Part shown: positions 7,704 through 17,293 of the stretch, piece after piece | Position numbering within the stretch: position 1 is the first letter of the stretch | Layout of the letters: every line of letters starts with the position of its first letter | Assembly: GCF_028737265.1 (NCBI RefSeq) | Contig: NZ_JAQZAK010000001.1 | Coordinates: 558,001-622,000 of the forward strand | DNA from: Actinomycetospora callitridis | Lineage (GTDB): Bacteria; Actinomycetota; Actinomycetes; Mycobacteriales; Pseudonocardiaceae | Direction: 5' to 3' | DNA: 64,000 nt | Translations under genes and position numbers: made by a program | Notes under the pieces: generated by a model | Seen by the model: the letters and a program-made list of their open reading frames with translations, nothing else | Told to the model about the DNA's origin: nothing | Database searches by the model: none

Positions 7704-8798
7704 GTGATCGAGTTCCGGGACGTGGGGAAGCGCTTCGCCGACGGCACCGTCGGTCTGGAGTCGCTGTCGCTGACCGCCCGTGAGGGTGAGATCACGGTGC
7801 TGGTGGGGCCCTCGGGCTGCGGCAAGACCACCTCGTTGCGCACCGTCAACCGCATGGTCGAGCCCACGTCGGGCTCGGTGCTCCTCGCCGGCAAGGACGT
7901 CGCCGAGGGTGATCCGGCGCTGCTGCGTCGAGGCATCGGCTACGTCATCCAGCAGGCCGGCCTGTTCCCCCACCGCCGCGTGCTCGACAACGTCGCGACG
8001 GTGCCGGTGCTCCAGGGCCTCCCGCGCAAGGAGGCCCGTGCCCGGGCGGCCGAGGTGCTCGAGCGCGTCGGTCTCGACGCGACGATGGCGCAGCGCTGGC
8101 CCGCGCAGCTCTCCGGCGGCCAGCAGCAGCGCGTCGGGGTGGCCCGTGCGCTGGCCGGCGACGCGCCGGTGCTGCTCATGGACGAGCCGTTCTCGGCGGT
8201 CGACCCCGTGGTGCGCGTCGAGCTGCAGGACGAGCTGCTGCGCCTGCAGGCCGACCTCGGCAAGACGATCCTGTTCGTCACCCACGACATCGACGAGGCC
8301 ATCCGCCTGGGCGACCGCGTGGCCGTGCTGCGCGTCGGCGGCCGCCTGGCGCAGTTCGCGCCGCCCGACGAGCTGCTCGCGCACCCGGCCGACGAGTTCG
8401 TGTCCGGGTTCGTCGGGCGCGACCGCGGCTACCGCCGCCTGGGCTTCGTGCCGGCCACCGCGCTGCACCTCACCGAGCTGCCGACGCGCGCGGACGCGAA
8501 CGGCGACTCGGGGGTGCCGGGCGAGTGGACGGTCCTGCTCGACGGGGCCGAGCGTCCCGCGGCGTGGCTCGGACCCGACGGGGTGCGCCACGAGCTGGGC
8601 TCGGTCTACGTCACCGAGGGGGGCGCCGAGGGTGTGACAGCGGCCTCCGAGGCGGCGGGCACGCTGCGCGGCGCCCTGGACGCCGCGCTGAGCTCGCCGG
8701 CGGGACGGGGCGTGGCGGTCGACCGCGAGGGCCGCTTCCGGGGCGGGGTCGCCCCCGACGACGTGCTGGCGCTGCTGCGGCCGGACCCGGTCCGGTGA
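7704..8798 (+). CDS. Osmoprotectant ABC importer, ATPase subunit
   Basis: This 364-residue ATPase energises a glycine betaine/choline/carnitine-type (OpuC/ProV) importer. Walker A is GPSGCGKTT, the Q-loop is VIQQAGLFPHRRV (typical of this subfamily), the signature is LSGGQQQRVGVARAL, Walker B is LLMDEPFSAVDP and the switch histidine is in FVTHDIDEA. About 120 further C-terminal residues form a degenerate regulatory (CBS-like) region. It starts at GTG and its TGA overlaps the first permease start (GTGA), so the two are translationally coupled. It is the first gene of a four-gene operon. Confidence 0.94.
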   Translation: MIEFRDVGKRFADGTVGLESLSLTAREGEITVLVGPSGCGKTTSLRTVNRMVEPTSGSVLLAGKDVAEGDPALLRRGIGYVIQQAGLFPHRRVLDNVATVPVLQGLPRKEARARAAEVLERVGLDATMAQRWPAQLSGGQQQRVGVARALAGDAPVLLMDEPFSAVDPVVRVELQDELLRLQADLGKTILFVTHDIDEAIRLGDRVAVLRVGGRLAQFAPPDELLAHPADEFVSGFVGRDRGYRRLGFVPATALHLTELPTRADANGDSGVPGEWTVLLDGAERPAAWLGPDGVRHELGSVYVTEGGAEGVTAASEAAGTLRGALDAALSSPAGRGVAVDREGRFRGGVAPDDVLALLRPDPVR

Positions 8799-9430
8799 GG
8801 GCCTTCGGCTACGACATCGACGAGCTCGTGATCTCCCACGTCCTGCTCGCCCTGGTCCCGGTGCTGGTGGGCCTGGTGGTCGCCGTCCCGCTGGGCTGGT
8901 GGGCGCACCGGTCGCCCGGCGCGCGCCGGGTGCTCGTGCCGCTCTCCGGCGCGCTGTACACGATCCCGTCGCTGGCGCTGATCGTGTTCATCCCGATCCT
9001 GGTGGGCACGCCGATCCTCAGCCCGCTCAACGTCGGGCTGACGCTGGTGATCTACACGGTGGCGCTGCTCGTCCGCAGCGTCGCGGAGGCCCTCGACGCC
9101 GTGCCGGTCACCGTCACCACGGCGGCGGTCGCCGTCGGCTACCGGCCGACCGGGCTCTTCCTCGGAGTACAGCTGCCGCTCGCCGTGCCGGTGCTCACCG
9201 CCGGCATCCGGGTCGCGTCGGTGTCGGCGTTCTCGCTGGTCACGGTCGGTGCGCTGGTCGGCGTGCAGTCGCTGGGCACCCTGATGACCGACGGCTTCCA
9301 GCAGGCGTACCCGGCCATGGTCGCCGCCGGCATCATCGGCTCGATCGTGCTCGCGTTCGTCTTCGACGCGCTGTGGCTCGCGCTGGGACGGGCGCTCACG
9401 CCCTGGGTCCGCGCGCGGACGGGGGTGTAG
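8795..9430 (+). CDS. Osmoprotectant ABC importer, permease 1
   Basis: This 211-residue binding-protein-dependent permease (BPD/MetI-like fold) has five or six membrane segments. The cytoplasmic coupling segment DAVPVTVTTAAVAVGYRPTG corresponds to the EAA loop of the OpuCB/ProW group. It begins at the GTG overlapping the ATPase stop and ends 3 nt before the second permease. Two separate permeases rather than one plus a fused binding domain is the OpuC/OpuB layout. Confidence 0.92.
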   Translation: MRAFGYDIDELVISHVLLALVPVLVGLVVAVPLGWWAHRSPGARRVLVPLSGALYTIPSLALIVFIPILVGTPILSPLNVGLTLVIYTVALLVRSVAEALDAVPVTVTTAAVAVGYRPTGLFLGVQLPLAVPVLTAGIRVASVSAFSLVTVGALVGVQSLGTLMTDGFQQAYPAMVAAGIIGSIVLAFVFDALWLALGRALTPWVRARTGV

Positions 9431-9433
9431 GGC

Positions 9434-10138
9434 GTGCTGGGTCGACTCCTCGAGTGGTTCTCCGCCCCGGCGCAGTGGAGCGGGCCGAACGCCATCCCGA
9501 CGCGGGTGCTCGAGCACCTCGGGTACACCGTGCTGGCCGTCGTCATCGCCGCCGTCATCGCCCTGCCGCTGGGCGCGCTCATCGGGCACACCCGGCGCGG
9601 CGAGCTCGCGGTCGTCGGCGTCGCCAACGGCCTGCGCGCGCTGCCGGAGCTCGGCGTCCTCGTGCTCTTCGTGCTGCTGCTGGGCCTCGGGCTGCTGCCG
9701 CCGACGCTCGCCCTGGTCCTGCTCGCGATCCCGCCGATGCTCGCCGGCGCCTACTCCGGCGTCGCCGGGGCGGACCCGGGCGCCGTCGACGCCGCCCGCG
9801 GGATGGGGATGCGCGAGTCCCAGATCCTCCTGCAGGTCGAGGTGCCCTCGGCCGTGCCGCTCGTGCTCGGCGGGGTGCGGTTCGCGACGCTGCAGGTGAT
9901 CGCGACCGCCACCATCGCCGCCTACGTCGGCCTCGGTGGCCTGGGGCGCTACATCCTCGACGGCTTCTCGGTCCGCGACTACCCGCAGGTGCTCGGCGGC
10001 GCCGTCGTCGTCGCCGTGCTCTCGATCGTCGTCGAGCTCGTCCTGCAGGGCCTCGGGCGCCTCGTCACGCCCGGCCCCGACCGCGCGCGGCTGCGCCGCA
10101 CACCGCACACCGTCACCACCAGAGAGGTCTCCCCGTGA
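9434..10138 (+). CDS. Osmoprotectant ABC importer, permease 2
   Basis: This 234-residue permease is the partner of the preceding one. Six hydrophobic segments flank the EAA-type loop ADPGAVDAARGMGMRESQ, and the later AYVGLGGLGRYILDGF stretch is characteristic of OpuCD proteins. The polar C-terminal tail is short. Its GTG start follows the first permease by 3 nt, and its TGA overlaps the GTG of the binding-protein gene, so all four genes should be co-translated. Confidence 0.92.
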   Translation: MLGRLLEWFSAPAQWSGPNAIPTRVLEHLGYTVLAVVIAAVIALPLGALIGHTRRGELAVVGVANGLRALPELGVLVLFVLLLGLGLLPPTLALVLLAIPPMLAGAYSGVAGADPGAVDAARGMGMRESQILLQVEVPSAVPLVLGGVRFATLQVIATATIAAYVGLGGLGRYILDGFSVRDYPQVLGGAVVVAVLSIVVELVLQGLGRLVTPGPDRARLRRTPHTVTTREVSP

Positions 10139-11061
10139 TCCGATCCCCGCGTGCCCTGTTGGTCGGGGCCGTGCTGGCCGCCGGCGCGCTGCTCGCCGGC
10201 TGCGGCGGCGGCTCCGACCCGCTCGCCACCGCCCCCGCCGGGCCCTCCGCCCAGGGCACGGTCCGCATCGGCTCGGCGAACTTCACCGAGAACCGGCTGC
10301 TCGCCGAGATCTACGCGACGGCCCTCGAGGGCAAGGGCGTGACCGTCGAGCGCCGTTTCGGCATCGGCAGCCGCGAGACGTACTACCCCGCCGTCGAGCG
10401 CGGTGAGATCGACCTGGTGCCCGACTACACCGGCAACCTGCTGCAGTTCCTCGACCCGCAGACCACGGCCACGGCGTCGGACCAGGTCTACCAGCAGGTC
10501 TCCTCCAAGCTGCCGCCCCAGCTCCAGCTCCTCCAGCAGAGCCCCGCCGAGGACAAGGACGCGGTCGTCGTCACGCGGGCCTTCGCGACGCAGAACAACC
10601 TGCGCTCGATCGAGGACCTCGCGCCGCTGTGCCCCACGGTGTCCTTCGGGGGCCCGCCCGAGTTCCAGCAGCGCGCCTACGGCATCCCCGGCCTGCAGCG
10701 GCTCTACAACTGCACCTTCAAGGAGTTCCGGGCCCTCGACGCCGGTGGCCCGCTCACGGTGGCGGCGCTGCGCGACGGCACCGTCCAGGCGGCGGACCTG
10801 TTCACCACCGACGCCTCGATCCCGGAGAACGACTTCGTGGTGCTCGAGGACCCGCGGTCGAACTTCGCCGCCCAGAACGTCGTGCCGCTGGTCAACCGCG
10901 CCAAGTCCTCCGACCCGCGCGTCACCGACACGCTCAACCAGATCTCCGCGGCCATGGACACCACCCAGCTGACCCAGCTCAACCAGCGCCTCGCCGGCCC
11001 GGACCGCCCGGACCCGCAGACCGTCGCCCGCGACTGGCTGAACTCCGCCGGCATCCGCTAG
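10135..11061 (+). CDS. Osmoprotectant ABC importer, substrate-binding lipoprotein
   Basis: This 308-residue lipoprotein captures the compatible solute outside the membrane. It has a signal peptide with the lipobox LLAGC followed by a Gly-rich spacer. The fold matches the OpuAC/ProX family: VRIGSANFTENRLLAEIY near the N-terminus, DLVPDYTGNLLQFL, and a C-terminal VNRAKSSDPRVTDTLNQI helix. The quaternary-amine pocket residues cannot be assigned without alignment, so the ligand (glycine betaine, choline or carnitine) stays open. The GTG overlaps the preceding stop and follows AGAGAGG. Confidence 0.93.
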   Translation: MIRSPRALLVGAVLAAGALLAGCGGGSDPLATAPAGPSAQGTVRIGSANFTENRLLAEIYATALEGKGVTVERRFGIGSRETYYPAVERGEIDLVPDYTGNLLQFLDPQTTATASDQVYQQVSSKLPPQLQLLQQSPAEDKDAVVVTRAFATQNNLRSIEDLAPLCPTVSFGGPPEFQQRAYGIPGLQRLYNCTFKEFRALDAGGPLTVAALRDGTVQAADLFTTDASIPENDFVVLEDPRSNFAAQNVVPLVNRAKSSDPRVTDTLNQISAAMDTTQLTQLNQRLAGPDRPDPQTVARDWLNSAGIR

Positions 11062-11101
11062 CCCCTGCCCCCTCCCGGACCTCTCCCGGACCCCTCCCGG
11101 A

Positions 11102-11149
11102 GCGAACGGGCGGTTCGCTGCTTCTAGGCGTGCGAACTCCCCGTTCGCT
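11102..11149. repeat. 48-bp repeat element, copy 1
   Basis: This element contains GCGAAC, GTTCGCT and CCCCGTTCGCT blocks forming overlapping hairpins (for example AGCGAAC-N5-GTTCGCT at its left end). It matches copy 2 at 12208-12255 at 43 of 48 positions. Copy 1 lies between the importer operon and the CobW-family gene. A CTCCCGGAC-type direct repeat (11072-11100) precedes it. Transcription termination or a mobile repeat origin are both possible. Confidence 0.75.
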
Positions 11150-11191
11150 CCGGAGTTCGGGGCCCGTCGGCCCTGTGTCAGGGTGGTCGGC

Positions 11192-12190
11192 GTGCCCCGT
11201 CGCGTCCCCGTGGTGCTCGTCGCCGGTCACCTCGGCGCCGGCAAGTCGACGCTGGTCAACCACCTGTTGCGCCGCGCCGACGGGGTCCGGATCGGCGTCG
11301 TCGTCAACGACTTCGGGGCGATCGGGATCGACGCGATGCTCGTCGCGGGGCAGGCCAGCGCCGTGACGTCGCTGGCCGACGGGTGCCTGTGCTGCACCAC
11401 CGACGCCAACGGCCTCGCGGGGCTGCTCGCCGAGCTGACGGCGCCTGCCGCCCGCCTCGACCTCGTCGTCGTGGAGGCCAGCGGCCTCGCGGAGCCCCGC
11501 GAGCTCGTGCGCCTGCTGCTCGACGCCGTCGGGGGCGAGGCGCGGCACGCGGCGTACGGCGGGCTGGTGGTGGTGGTCGACGCGGTGGAGGAGGGGGAGC
11601 ACGACGAGGCGGTGCGCCTCGCCGACCTCGTGGTGCTCAACCAGGTCGACCGCGTCGACGACCCCGGCCCGCTGCTCGCCTCTCTGCGGGCCAACGCCCC
11701 TGGTCCCGTGCTCCCGGTGGTCCGCGGCGCCCTCGACCCGGCGCTGCTCATCGACCCGCCGGCCCGCCGTGGGCCGCCCCGGTCGGGTCAGCTGTCGTTC
11801 GACGCGCTGCTGCGCGAGGACGCCGAGGTCGAGCACACCCACGCCGCCTGGGAGAGCGTCGCGGTCGAGCGGGACACCCCGCTGGACCCGGCGCGGTTCG
11901 CGGCGTTCCTCGAGGCGGGCCCGACCGGCGTCTTCCGGTCCAAGGGCGTCGTGCGGTTCCCCGGCGCCGCCCCGTTCGTCGTGCAGACGGTGGGGACGGC
12001 GATCCGGGTGCGACCGGCGCCGCGGTCCGTCGACGTCGCCGGCGCCCGGCTGGTGTTCCTCGGCGTCGGGCTCGACGCGGCGGCCCTGCACGCGGCGCTC
12101 GACGCCTGCGCGGCCGACCCCGCGGCGGACGAGCCGTCGCTGCTCCCGGTCCTGCGCTACGAGGAGTCCGACCGGGTCGACGCCGTCTGA
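11192..12190 (+). CDS. CobW/ZNG1-family metallochaperone GTPase
   Basis: This 332-residue G3E-family GTPase has Walker A GHLGAGKST, the metal-binding CLCC motif (GCLCCTTDANG), the EASGLAEP switch and the NQVD base-recognition motif. A CobW C-terminal domain follows (roughly residues 235-325). Related proteins insert or buffer zinc or cobalt in client enzymes, often when zinc is scarce. The start chosen is GTG at 11192, with AGGG about 9 nt upstream; a GTG three codons earlier is possible. No metal-uptake or duplicate-enzyme neighbour and no Zur box was recognised. The gene is bracketed by two copies of the 48-bp repeat. Confidence 0.88.
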   Translation: MPRRVPVVLVAGHLGAGKSTLVNHLLRRADGVRIGVVVNDFGAIGIDAMLVAGQASAVTSLADGCLCCTTDANGLAGLLAELTAPAARLDLVVVEASGLAEPRELVRLLLDAVGGEARHAAYGGLVVVVDAVEEGEHDEAVRLADLVVLNQVDRVDDPGPLLASLRANAPGPVLPVVRGALDPALLIDPPARRGPPRSGQLSFDALLREDAEVEHTHAAWESVAVERDTPLDPARFAAFLEAGPTGVFRSKGVVRFPGAAPFVVQTVGTAIRVRPAPRSVDVAGARLVFLGVGLDAAALHAALDACAADPAADEPSLLPVLRYEESDRVDAV

Positions 12191-12207
12191 GTGCTGCAGG
12201 CGATGCA

Positions 12208-12255
12208 GCGAACGCGCCGTTCGCTGCTTCTACGCGCGCAAACTCCCCGTTCGCT
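12208..12255. repeat. 48-bp repeat element, copy 2
   Basis: This copy, 43/48 identical to 11102-11149, begins 18 nt after the CobW-family stop codon. Its left part is a near-perfect palindrome (GCAGCGAAC followed by GTTCGCTGC around a 5-nt centre). Compensatory-looking differences between the copies fall in the hairpin centre (G/C swaps), so the palindromic shape is kept. Confidence 0.75.
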
Positions 12256-12278
12256 GCCGTGAGCCAGGGGAGGCCGCG

Positions 12279-12342
12279 AAGATCAGGGGCGCGATGACCA
12301 CGTCTGCGTGCCCGCGAGGGTGGTCCTCGCGCTCCTGATCTT
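12279..12342. terminator. Large hairpin at the CobW-family/DUF6104 convergent junction
   Basis: Arms 12279-12301 and 12320-12342 pair at 21 of 23 positions around an 18-nt loop; the arms start AAGATCAGG and end CCTGATCTT. It lies between the ends of two convergent genes and would fold from either strand, so it is probably a bidirectional terminator. Confidence 0.7.
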
Positions 12343-12380
12343 GTTGCCGGGGCCCTACTCGTCGTCCCTACTCGCCGGCG

Positions 12381-12557
12381 CTACTCGTCATCGCTGTCGT
12401 CGCGCGCCAGGAACGTCGCGAAGCGGTCGGCGGCGCCCGCGTGCTCGGGGTGGGCGTCGACGAAGGCGCGGAGGCGGTCGGCCAGCCAGGCCAGGCTGAC
12501 CTCCTCCTCGCCCCGCCGGTCCTCGAGCTCCTCGATCCCGCGGTCCGTGAAGTACAC
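12381..12557 (-). CDS. DUF6104-family small protein
   Basis: This 58-residue acidic protein begins VYFTDRGIEELEDRRGEEEV and ends with a run of acidic residues (ARDDSDDE). The sequence fits the actinobacterial DUF6104 family, members of which commonly sit beside the 2-oxoglutarate dehydrogenase gene. It starts at GTG 22 nt downstream of the kgd stop on the same strand, so it should be co-transcribed with kgd. No catalytic residues are apparent. A regulatory or assembly role with Kgd is inference from the conserved neighbourhood only. Confidence 0.82.
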   Translation of the reverse strand: MYFTDRGIEELEDRRGEEEVSLAWLADRLRAFVDAHPEHAGAADRFATFLARDDSDDE

Positions 12558-12579
12558 GCGCGGACCTAGTCGGCAGCCA

Positions 12580-15500
12580 CTAGTCGCCCAGCGCCTCGGC
12601 GATGAGCGCCTTCTGCTCCACCTCGTGCACCTTGGCGACGCCGGCGGCCGGGGCGGCCATGCGGCGGCGGGACACGCGCTTGAGGTGGGGCAGGCGGCCG
12701 TTCATGCGCTCCGGCAGCCACAGACCCAGGAACGGCCAGGCGCCCTGGTTGGCCGGCTCCTCCTGCACCCAGCGGACGTCGTCCGCGTTCGGGTAGCGGT
12801 CGAGGACGGCCGTGAGCTCCTCGGTGGCCAGCGGGTAGAGCTGCTCCATCCGCACGATCGCGGTGTCGTTCGTGCGGCCCGCCTTCTCGCGGGCGGCGAC
12901 CAGCTCGTAGTAGAGCTTGCCGGCGCAGAGCAGGACGCGCGTGACGCCGTCGGTGTCGCCGCTCGCGAACGCCGGGTCGTCCAGGATCGGCCGGTAGCTG
13001 CCGTGGGTGAAGTCCTCCACCGGGCTGACGGCCGCCTTGTTGCGCAGCATCGACTTGGGGGTGAACACGACCAGCGGACGGCGGACGCCGTCGATGGCGT
13101 GGCGGCGCAGCAGGTGGAAGTAGTTCGACGGGCTCGACGGCACCGCGACGGTCATCGATCCCTCGGCGCACAGCTGCAGGAAGCGCTCGATGCGCCCCGA
13201 GGTGTGGTCCGGCCCCTGGCCCTCGTGGCCGTGCGGCAGGAGCAGCACGACGTCGGACGTCTGGCCCCACTTGGCCTCACCGGACGAGATGAACTCGTCG
13301 ATGATCGACTGCGCGCCGTTGACGAAGTCGCCGAACTGGGCCTCCCACAGCACCAGGGCGTTGTGGTTCGCCACCGAGTAGCCGTACTCGAAGCCCACCG
13401 CGGCGAACTCCGAGAGCGCCGAGTCGTAGGGCATGAACTTGCCCTGGTCGGCGGTGAGGTTCCGCAGCGGGACGTACTCCTCGCCGTTGTGCCGGTCGAT
13501 GATCACCGAGTGGCGCTGGACGAACGTGCCGCGCCGGGAGTCCTGGCCCGACAGGCGCACGAGCTTGCCGTCGATGAGCAGCGAACCCCAGGCGAGCAGC
13601 TCGGCGTACGCCCAGTCGATGCCCTCCTCGGTGTCCGTCGCCGCCGCCTTGCCGCGGCGCTCGAGGACGGGCTTGACGCGCGGGTGCGCCGCGAAGCCCT
13701 CGGGCAGCTCGGTGTGCGCGCGGGCGATCCGCTGGATCACCTCGAGCGGCACCGCGGTCTGCAGGGAGTTCGGGACGGCCTGCTCCCACTCGACCGACGG
13801 GCTGGGCTCCGGGTCGGCCTTCTCCAGCTCGCGGACCTCGTTGAAGACGTGCTCGAGCTGGCTGCCGTAGTCGCGCAGCGCGTGCTCGGCCTCGTCCAGC
13901 GAGATGTCGCCGCGCCCGATCAGCGACTCGGTGTAGGTCTTGCGCACCGAGCGCTTGGCGTCGATGACGTCGTACATCTCCGGCTGGGTCATCGAGGGGT
14001 CGTCGCCCTCGTTGTGGCCCCGGCGCCGATAGCAGATCATGTCGATCACGACGTCGGAGTTCCAGCGCTCGCGGAACTCGACCGCGAGGCGCGCCACCCA
14101 GACGCAGGCCTCGGGGTCGTCGCCGTTCACGTGGAAGACCGGCGCGTCGATCATCTTGGCCACGTCGGTGCAGTAGTGCGTCGAGCGGGTGTGCTCGGGC
14201 GCGGTGGTGAAGCCGACCTGGTTGTTGACGATCACGTGCACCGTGCCGCCGGTGCGGTAGCCGCGCAGCAGCGCGAGGTTGAGCGTCTCGGCGACCACGC
14301 CCTGGCCGGCGAAGGCGGCGTCGCCGTGCAACGCGACGGGCAGGACGGTGAAGCCCTCGGGCCCCTTGTCGAGCACGTCCTGCTTGGCCCGCACGATGCC
14401 CTGCATCACGGGGTCGACGGCCTCGAGGTGCGACGGGTTCGACGTCAGCGACACCGTGGTCTCGCCGTCGCCGAACATCCGGAAGAACTTGCCCTCGGCG
14501 CCGAGGTGGTACTTCACGTCGCCGGAGCCGTGGGCCTGGCCCGGGTCGAGGTTGCCCTCGAACTCGCGGAAGATCTGCGACACCGGCTTGCCGACGATGT
14601 TCGCCAGCACGTTGAGCCGCCCGCGGTGGGGCATGCCGACGACGACCTCGTCCATCTCGTGCGCCGCGGCCGTGTCGAGCACGGCGTCGAGCAGCGGGAT
14701 GACGGTCTCGGCGCCCTCGAGCGAGAAGCGCTTCTGCCCGACGTACTTGGTCTGCAGGAACGCCTCGAACGCCTCGGCGGCGTTGAGCTTCGAGAGGATG
14801 TACTTCTGCTCGGCGACCGGCACCTTCTCGTGCGGGCGCTCGATGCGCTCCTGGAGCCAGTCGCGCTTCTCGGGGTCGAGGATGTGCATGTACTCGATGC
14901 CGATGGTGCGGCAGTACGAGTCACGCAGGACCCCGAGGACGTCGCGCAGCTTCATGCAGCCGCGGCCGGCGAAGCCGTCGACGGGGAACTCGCGGTCGAG
15001 GTCCCACAGCGTGAGCCCGTGCGACGCGATGTCGAGGTCGGGATGCTTGCGCTGCGGGTGCGACAGCGGGTCGGTGTCGGCCATGAGGTGGCCGCGCGTC
15101 CGGTACGCGTCGATCAGCTCGATGATCCGCGCGGTGCGGTCGATCTGCGACGACGGCAGGTCCTGGCGCCAGCGGATCGGCTCGTAGGGGATCCGCAGCG
15201 ACGCGAAGATGTCGTCGTAGAAGCCGTCCTCGCCGAGCACGAGGTGGTGGATGCGGCGCAGGAAGTCGCCGGACTCGGCGCCCTGGATGATCCGGTGGTC
15301 GTACGTGGACGTCAGCGTGATGATCTTGCTGATGCCCATGTCGGCGAGCTTCTCCTCGCTCGCCCCCTGGAACTCGGCGGGGTACTCCATGGCGCCGACA
15401 CCGACGATCGTGCCCTGGCCGACGGTCAGGCGCGGCACCGAGTGGTTGGTGCCGATCGTGCCCGGGTTGGTCAGGCTGATCGTGACACCGGAGAAGTCCT

Positions 15501-16416
15501 CGCTGGTCAGCGCGTTGTTGCGTGCCTTGCGCACCATCTCCTCGTAGGAGGCCCAGAACTGCGCGAAGCTCATGTTCTCGGTGCCCTTGAGGGCGACGAC
15601 GACGAGCGTGCGCGAGCCGTCCTTGCCCGGCAGGTCCATCGCCAGGCCGAGGTTGACGTGCCCCGGGTCGACGACGGCGGGCTTGCCCTTGTCGTCCTCC
15701 CCGTAGTGGCGGTTCATGTTCGGGAAGTCCGCGAGGGCGCGGACCATCGCGTACCCGAGCAGGTGGGTGAACGAGACCTTCCCGCCGCGCGAGCGCCGCA
15801 GGTGGTTGTTGATGACGATGCGGTTGTCGGCCAGCAGCTTCGCCGGCACCGCGCGCACGCTCGTCGCGGTGGGCAGCTGCAGCGACGCGGTCATGTTCTT
15901 CGCGATCGCGTTCGCGGCGCCGCGCAGCGGCTTCGTCGTCTGGTCGGCGTCGGCGCCCGCGCCGGGCTGGGCGGCCTTGGCGGGGCTCGTGGTGCCGGCC
16001 GGCGGCTTGCTCGGGGTCTCGCCGCTGCGCGAGGAGGTGGTGCGCGCGCCGTCGGTCGACGGGGCGGACGGCGATCCGGTGCCCGTGGTGCTGCCGGCGG
16101 GCGCGCTGCCGTTGGCCGACGAGCGCGGGGCGTCCTGCGACGCCGACGCGGTGCTCGTGGAGGCCTTCCCGTTGGACGGGGCGGGCGCGGGAGCGGCCGA
16201 CGCGGGGGCGGCGCCGTCACCGGCCGAGGCCGTCTCGGCGGCGTCGTCGGCCTGCTGGTCGGCGCCGTCGGGCTGGCTGTCGGCAGGGGCGTAGTCGGCG
16301 AAGAACTCGTGCCACGCCTTGTCGACCGAGGAGGGGTCGGCGAGGTAGCGCTGGTACATCTCGTCGACCAGCCACTCGTTGGGTCCGAACTGGGCGGTCG
16401 GGCTACTACTCGACAC
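12580..16416 (-). CDS. kgd: Multifunctional 2-oxoglutarate decarboxylase/dehydrogenase E1-E2
   Basis: This 1278-residue enzyme has the actinobacterial Kgd/SucA layout: an N-terminal recognition segment ([15 protein letters not shown]), a long Ala/Pro/Ser/Thr linker, a succinyltransferase-like E2 core ([29 protein letters not shown]) and a thiamine-diphosphate E1 part ([51 protein letters not shown]). It decarboxylates 2-oxoglutarate for the TCA cycle, giving succinic semialdehyde, 2-hydroxy-3-oxoadipate or, with E2/E3 partners, succinyl-CoA. There is no lipoyl domain in the chain. The GTG at 16416 gives the family-typical N-terminus; GAGG lies about 12 nt upstream, and an in-frame TTG six codons earlier is an alternative. 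FHA-type regulators act on such enzymes in mycobacteria, but none is encoded here. Confidence 0.96.
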   Translation of the reverse strand: MSSSSPTAQFGPNEWLVDEMYQRYLADPSSVDKAWHEFFADYAPADSQPDGADQQADDAAETASAGDGAAPASAAPAPAPSNGKASTSTASASQDAPRSSANGSAPAGSTTGTGSPSAPSTDGARTTSSRSGETPSKPPAGTTSPAKAAQPGAGADADQTTKPLRGAANAIAKNMTASLQLPTATSVRAVPAKLLADNRIVINNHLRRSRGGKVSFTHLLGYAMVRALADFPNMNRHYGEDDKGKPAVVDPGHVNLGLAMDLPGKDGSRTLVVVALKGTENMSFAQFWASYEEMVRKARNNALTSEDFSGVTISLTNPGTIGTNHSVPRLTVGQGTIVGVGAMEYPAEFQGASEEKLADMGISKIITLTSTYDHRIIQGAESGDFLRRIHHLVLGEDGFYDDIFASLRIPYEPIRWRQDLPSSQIDRTARIIELIDAYRTRGHLMADTDPLSHPQRKHPDLDIASHGLTLWDLDREFPVDGFAGRGCMKLRDVLGVLRDSYCRTIGIEYMHILDPEKRDWLQERIERPHEKVPVAEQKYILSKLNAAEAFEAFLQTKYVGQKRFSLEGAETVIPLLDAVLDTAAAHEMDEVVVGMPHRGRLNVLANIVGKPVSQIFREFEGNLDPGQAHGSGDVKYHLGAEGKFFRMFGDGETTVSLTSNPSHLEAVDPVMQGIVRAKQDVLDKGPEGFTVLPVALHGDAAFAGQGVVAETLNLALLRGYRTGGTVHVIVNNQVGFTTAPEHTRSTHYCTDVAKMIDAPVFHVNGDDPEACVWVARLAVEFRERWNSDVVIDMICYRRRGHNEGDDPSMTQPEMYDVIDAKRSVRKTYTESLIGRGDISLDEAEHALRDYGSQLEHVFNEVRELEKADPEPSPSVEWEQAVPNSLQTAVPLEVIQRIARAHTELPEGFAAHPRVKPVLERRGKAAATDTEEGIDWAYAELLAWGSLLIDGKLVRLSGQDSRRGTFVQRHSVIIDRHNGEEYVPLRNLTADQGKFMPYDSALSEFAAVGFEYGYSVANHNALVLWEAQFGDFVNGAQSIIDEFISSGEAKWGQTSDVVLLLPHGHEGQGPDHTSGRIERFLQLCAEGSMTVAVPSSPSNYFHLLRRHAIDGVRRPLVVFTPKSMLRNKAAVSPVEDFTHGSYRPILDDPAFASGDTDGVTRVLLCAGKLYYELVAAREKAGRTNDTAIVRMEQLYPLATEELTAVLDRYPNADDVRWVQEEPANQGAWPFLGLWLPERMNGRLPHLKRVSRRRMAAPAAGVAKVHEVEQKALIAEALGD

Positions 16417-16594
16417 GACTCGAAATCGCCTCAATCAGTCATCGCGGTGGCGTCGGAAGCGTGTCCAGATTAGCGCTTGACACCGCGCGGGGTGGGCCCC
16501 TGTCTCGCACTGCACCGGTCCACACGGACCGTTGCTCCACCTGCGCGTGGCTCGGAGAGGTCCAGGGATCGGCGTCTCCCCCCGGAGTGCCCGT

Positions 16595-17293
16595 TCAGGC
16601 GAAGCGCGAACGCAGCACCTCGTCGCCCTCGGCGTCGGTGACGACGAACCCGCCGGCCTGGTCCCGGAGCACCGAGGAGTTGAGCCGGCACACCATCTCG
16701 GCCGGACCCGTGCCGCGGAACGCGCCCGCCGGGACGGGGCGTCCGGCGCGGTCGAGGACGGTGACGTCGTACGTCTGCCCCTCGGCGAACCCCGACGCCG
16801 TGAGCACCATCTCGACGCCCCAGGTGTGGTCGATCGTGCCAGCGGTGGCGCGGATCGCGGGGTCGAGGGACTGCACCGCGACCGGGTCGACGGGCGGCTC
16901 GCCCGCGGCGCCGACCGCGAGGCCGATCCCCACGCCGGCGAGCCCGACCACCGCCGCGACGGCCGCCGTCGCGAGCAGGGGTGCGAGCCGCCGCCGGGAC
17001 CGGGGTGCCTCCCGCGGCTCCTCGTCCGCGCCGAGACGGTCGAGGACCGCGGCGAAGCCGTCGGGGGACGGCGGGCTCCCTGGCGCGGTCCTGCCCGCGG
17101 TCCGTGCGGCGTCCGGGTCGACGTGACGCAGCGGCCCGGCGAGCGGCACCAGCTCGGCGAGCTCGGCGCGGCACGACGCGCAGGTGCGCAGGTGGGCGTC
17201 GACCTCGGCGCGCTCCTCGTCGTCGAGCGCCCCGAGCGCGTGGGCGCCGAGCTGCTCGCGCAGCCGCTCGTGGCCGTCGGGCGTCGTGGTCAC
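16595..17293 (-). CDS. Zinc-binding anti-sigma factor, RskA-like
   Basis: This 232-residue membrane protein should hold the adjacent ECF sigma factor inactive. The N-terminal ZAS-type motif His-X3-Cys-X2-Cys (HLRTCASCRAEL) lies in the sigma-binding domain. One transmembrane segment (about residues 110-137) follows an Arg-rich stretch. The extracytoplasmic part has the RskA-like fold of secreted anti-sigma-K proteins (GMxxTVLDRAGRPVP-type strands). The start GTG overlaps the sigma-factor stop (GTGA), so the two are made in linked amounts. The signal releasing the sigma factor, by regulated proteolysis or redox change, is not shown by sequence. Confidence 0.88.
   Translation of the reverse strand: MTTTPDGHERLREQLGAHALGALDDEERAEVDAHLRTCASCRAELAELVPLAGPLRHVDPDAARTAGRTAPGSPPSPDGFAAVLDRLGADEEPREAPRSRRRLAPLLATAAVAAVVGLAGVGIGLAVGAAGEPPVDPVAVQSLDPAIRATAGTIDHTWGVEMVLTASGFAEGQTYDVTVLDRAGRPVPAGAFRGTGPAEMVCRLNSSVLRDQAGGFVVTDAEGDEVLRSRFA

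Noticed and set aside
11102..12255. The 48-bp repeats as ends of an insertion sequence
   Set aside because: The copies are direct, not inverted, and the gene between them is a GTPase, not a transposase; no target-site duplication was seen.
12547..16473. A 1308-codon open frame on the plus strand opposite kgd
   Set aside because: It is the mirror of a strongly coding kgd frame in very GC-rich DNA, has no recognisable domain, and is low-complexity (His, Arg, Val, Gly rich).
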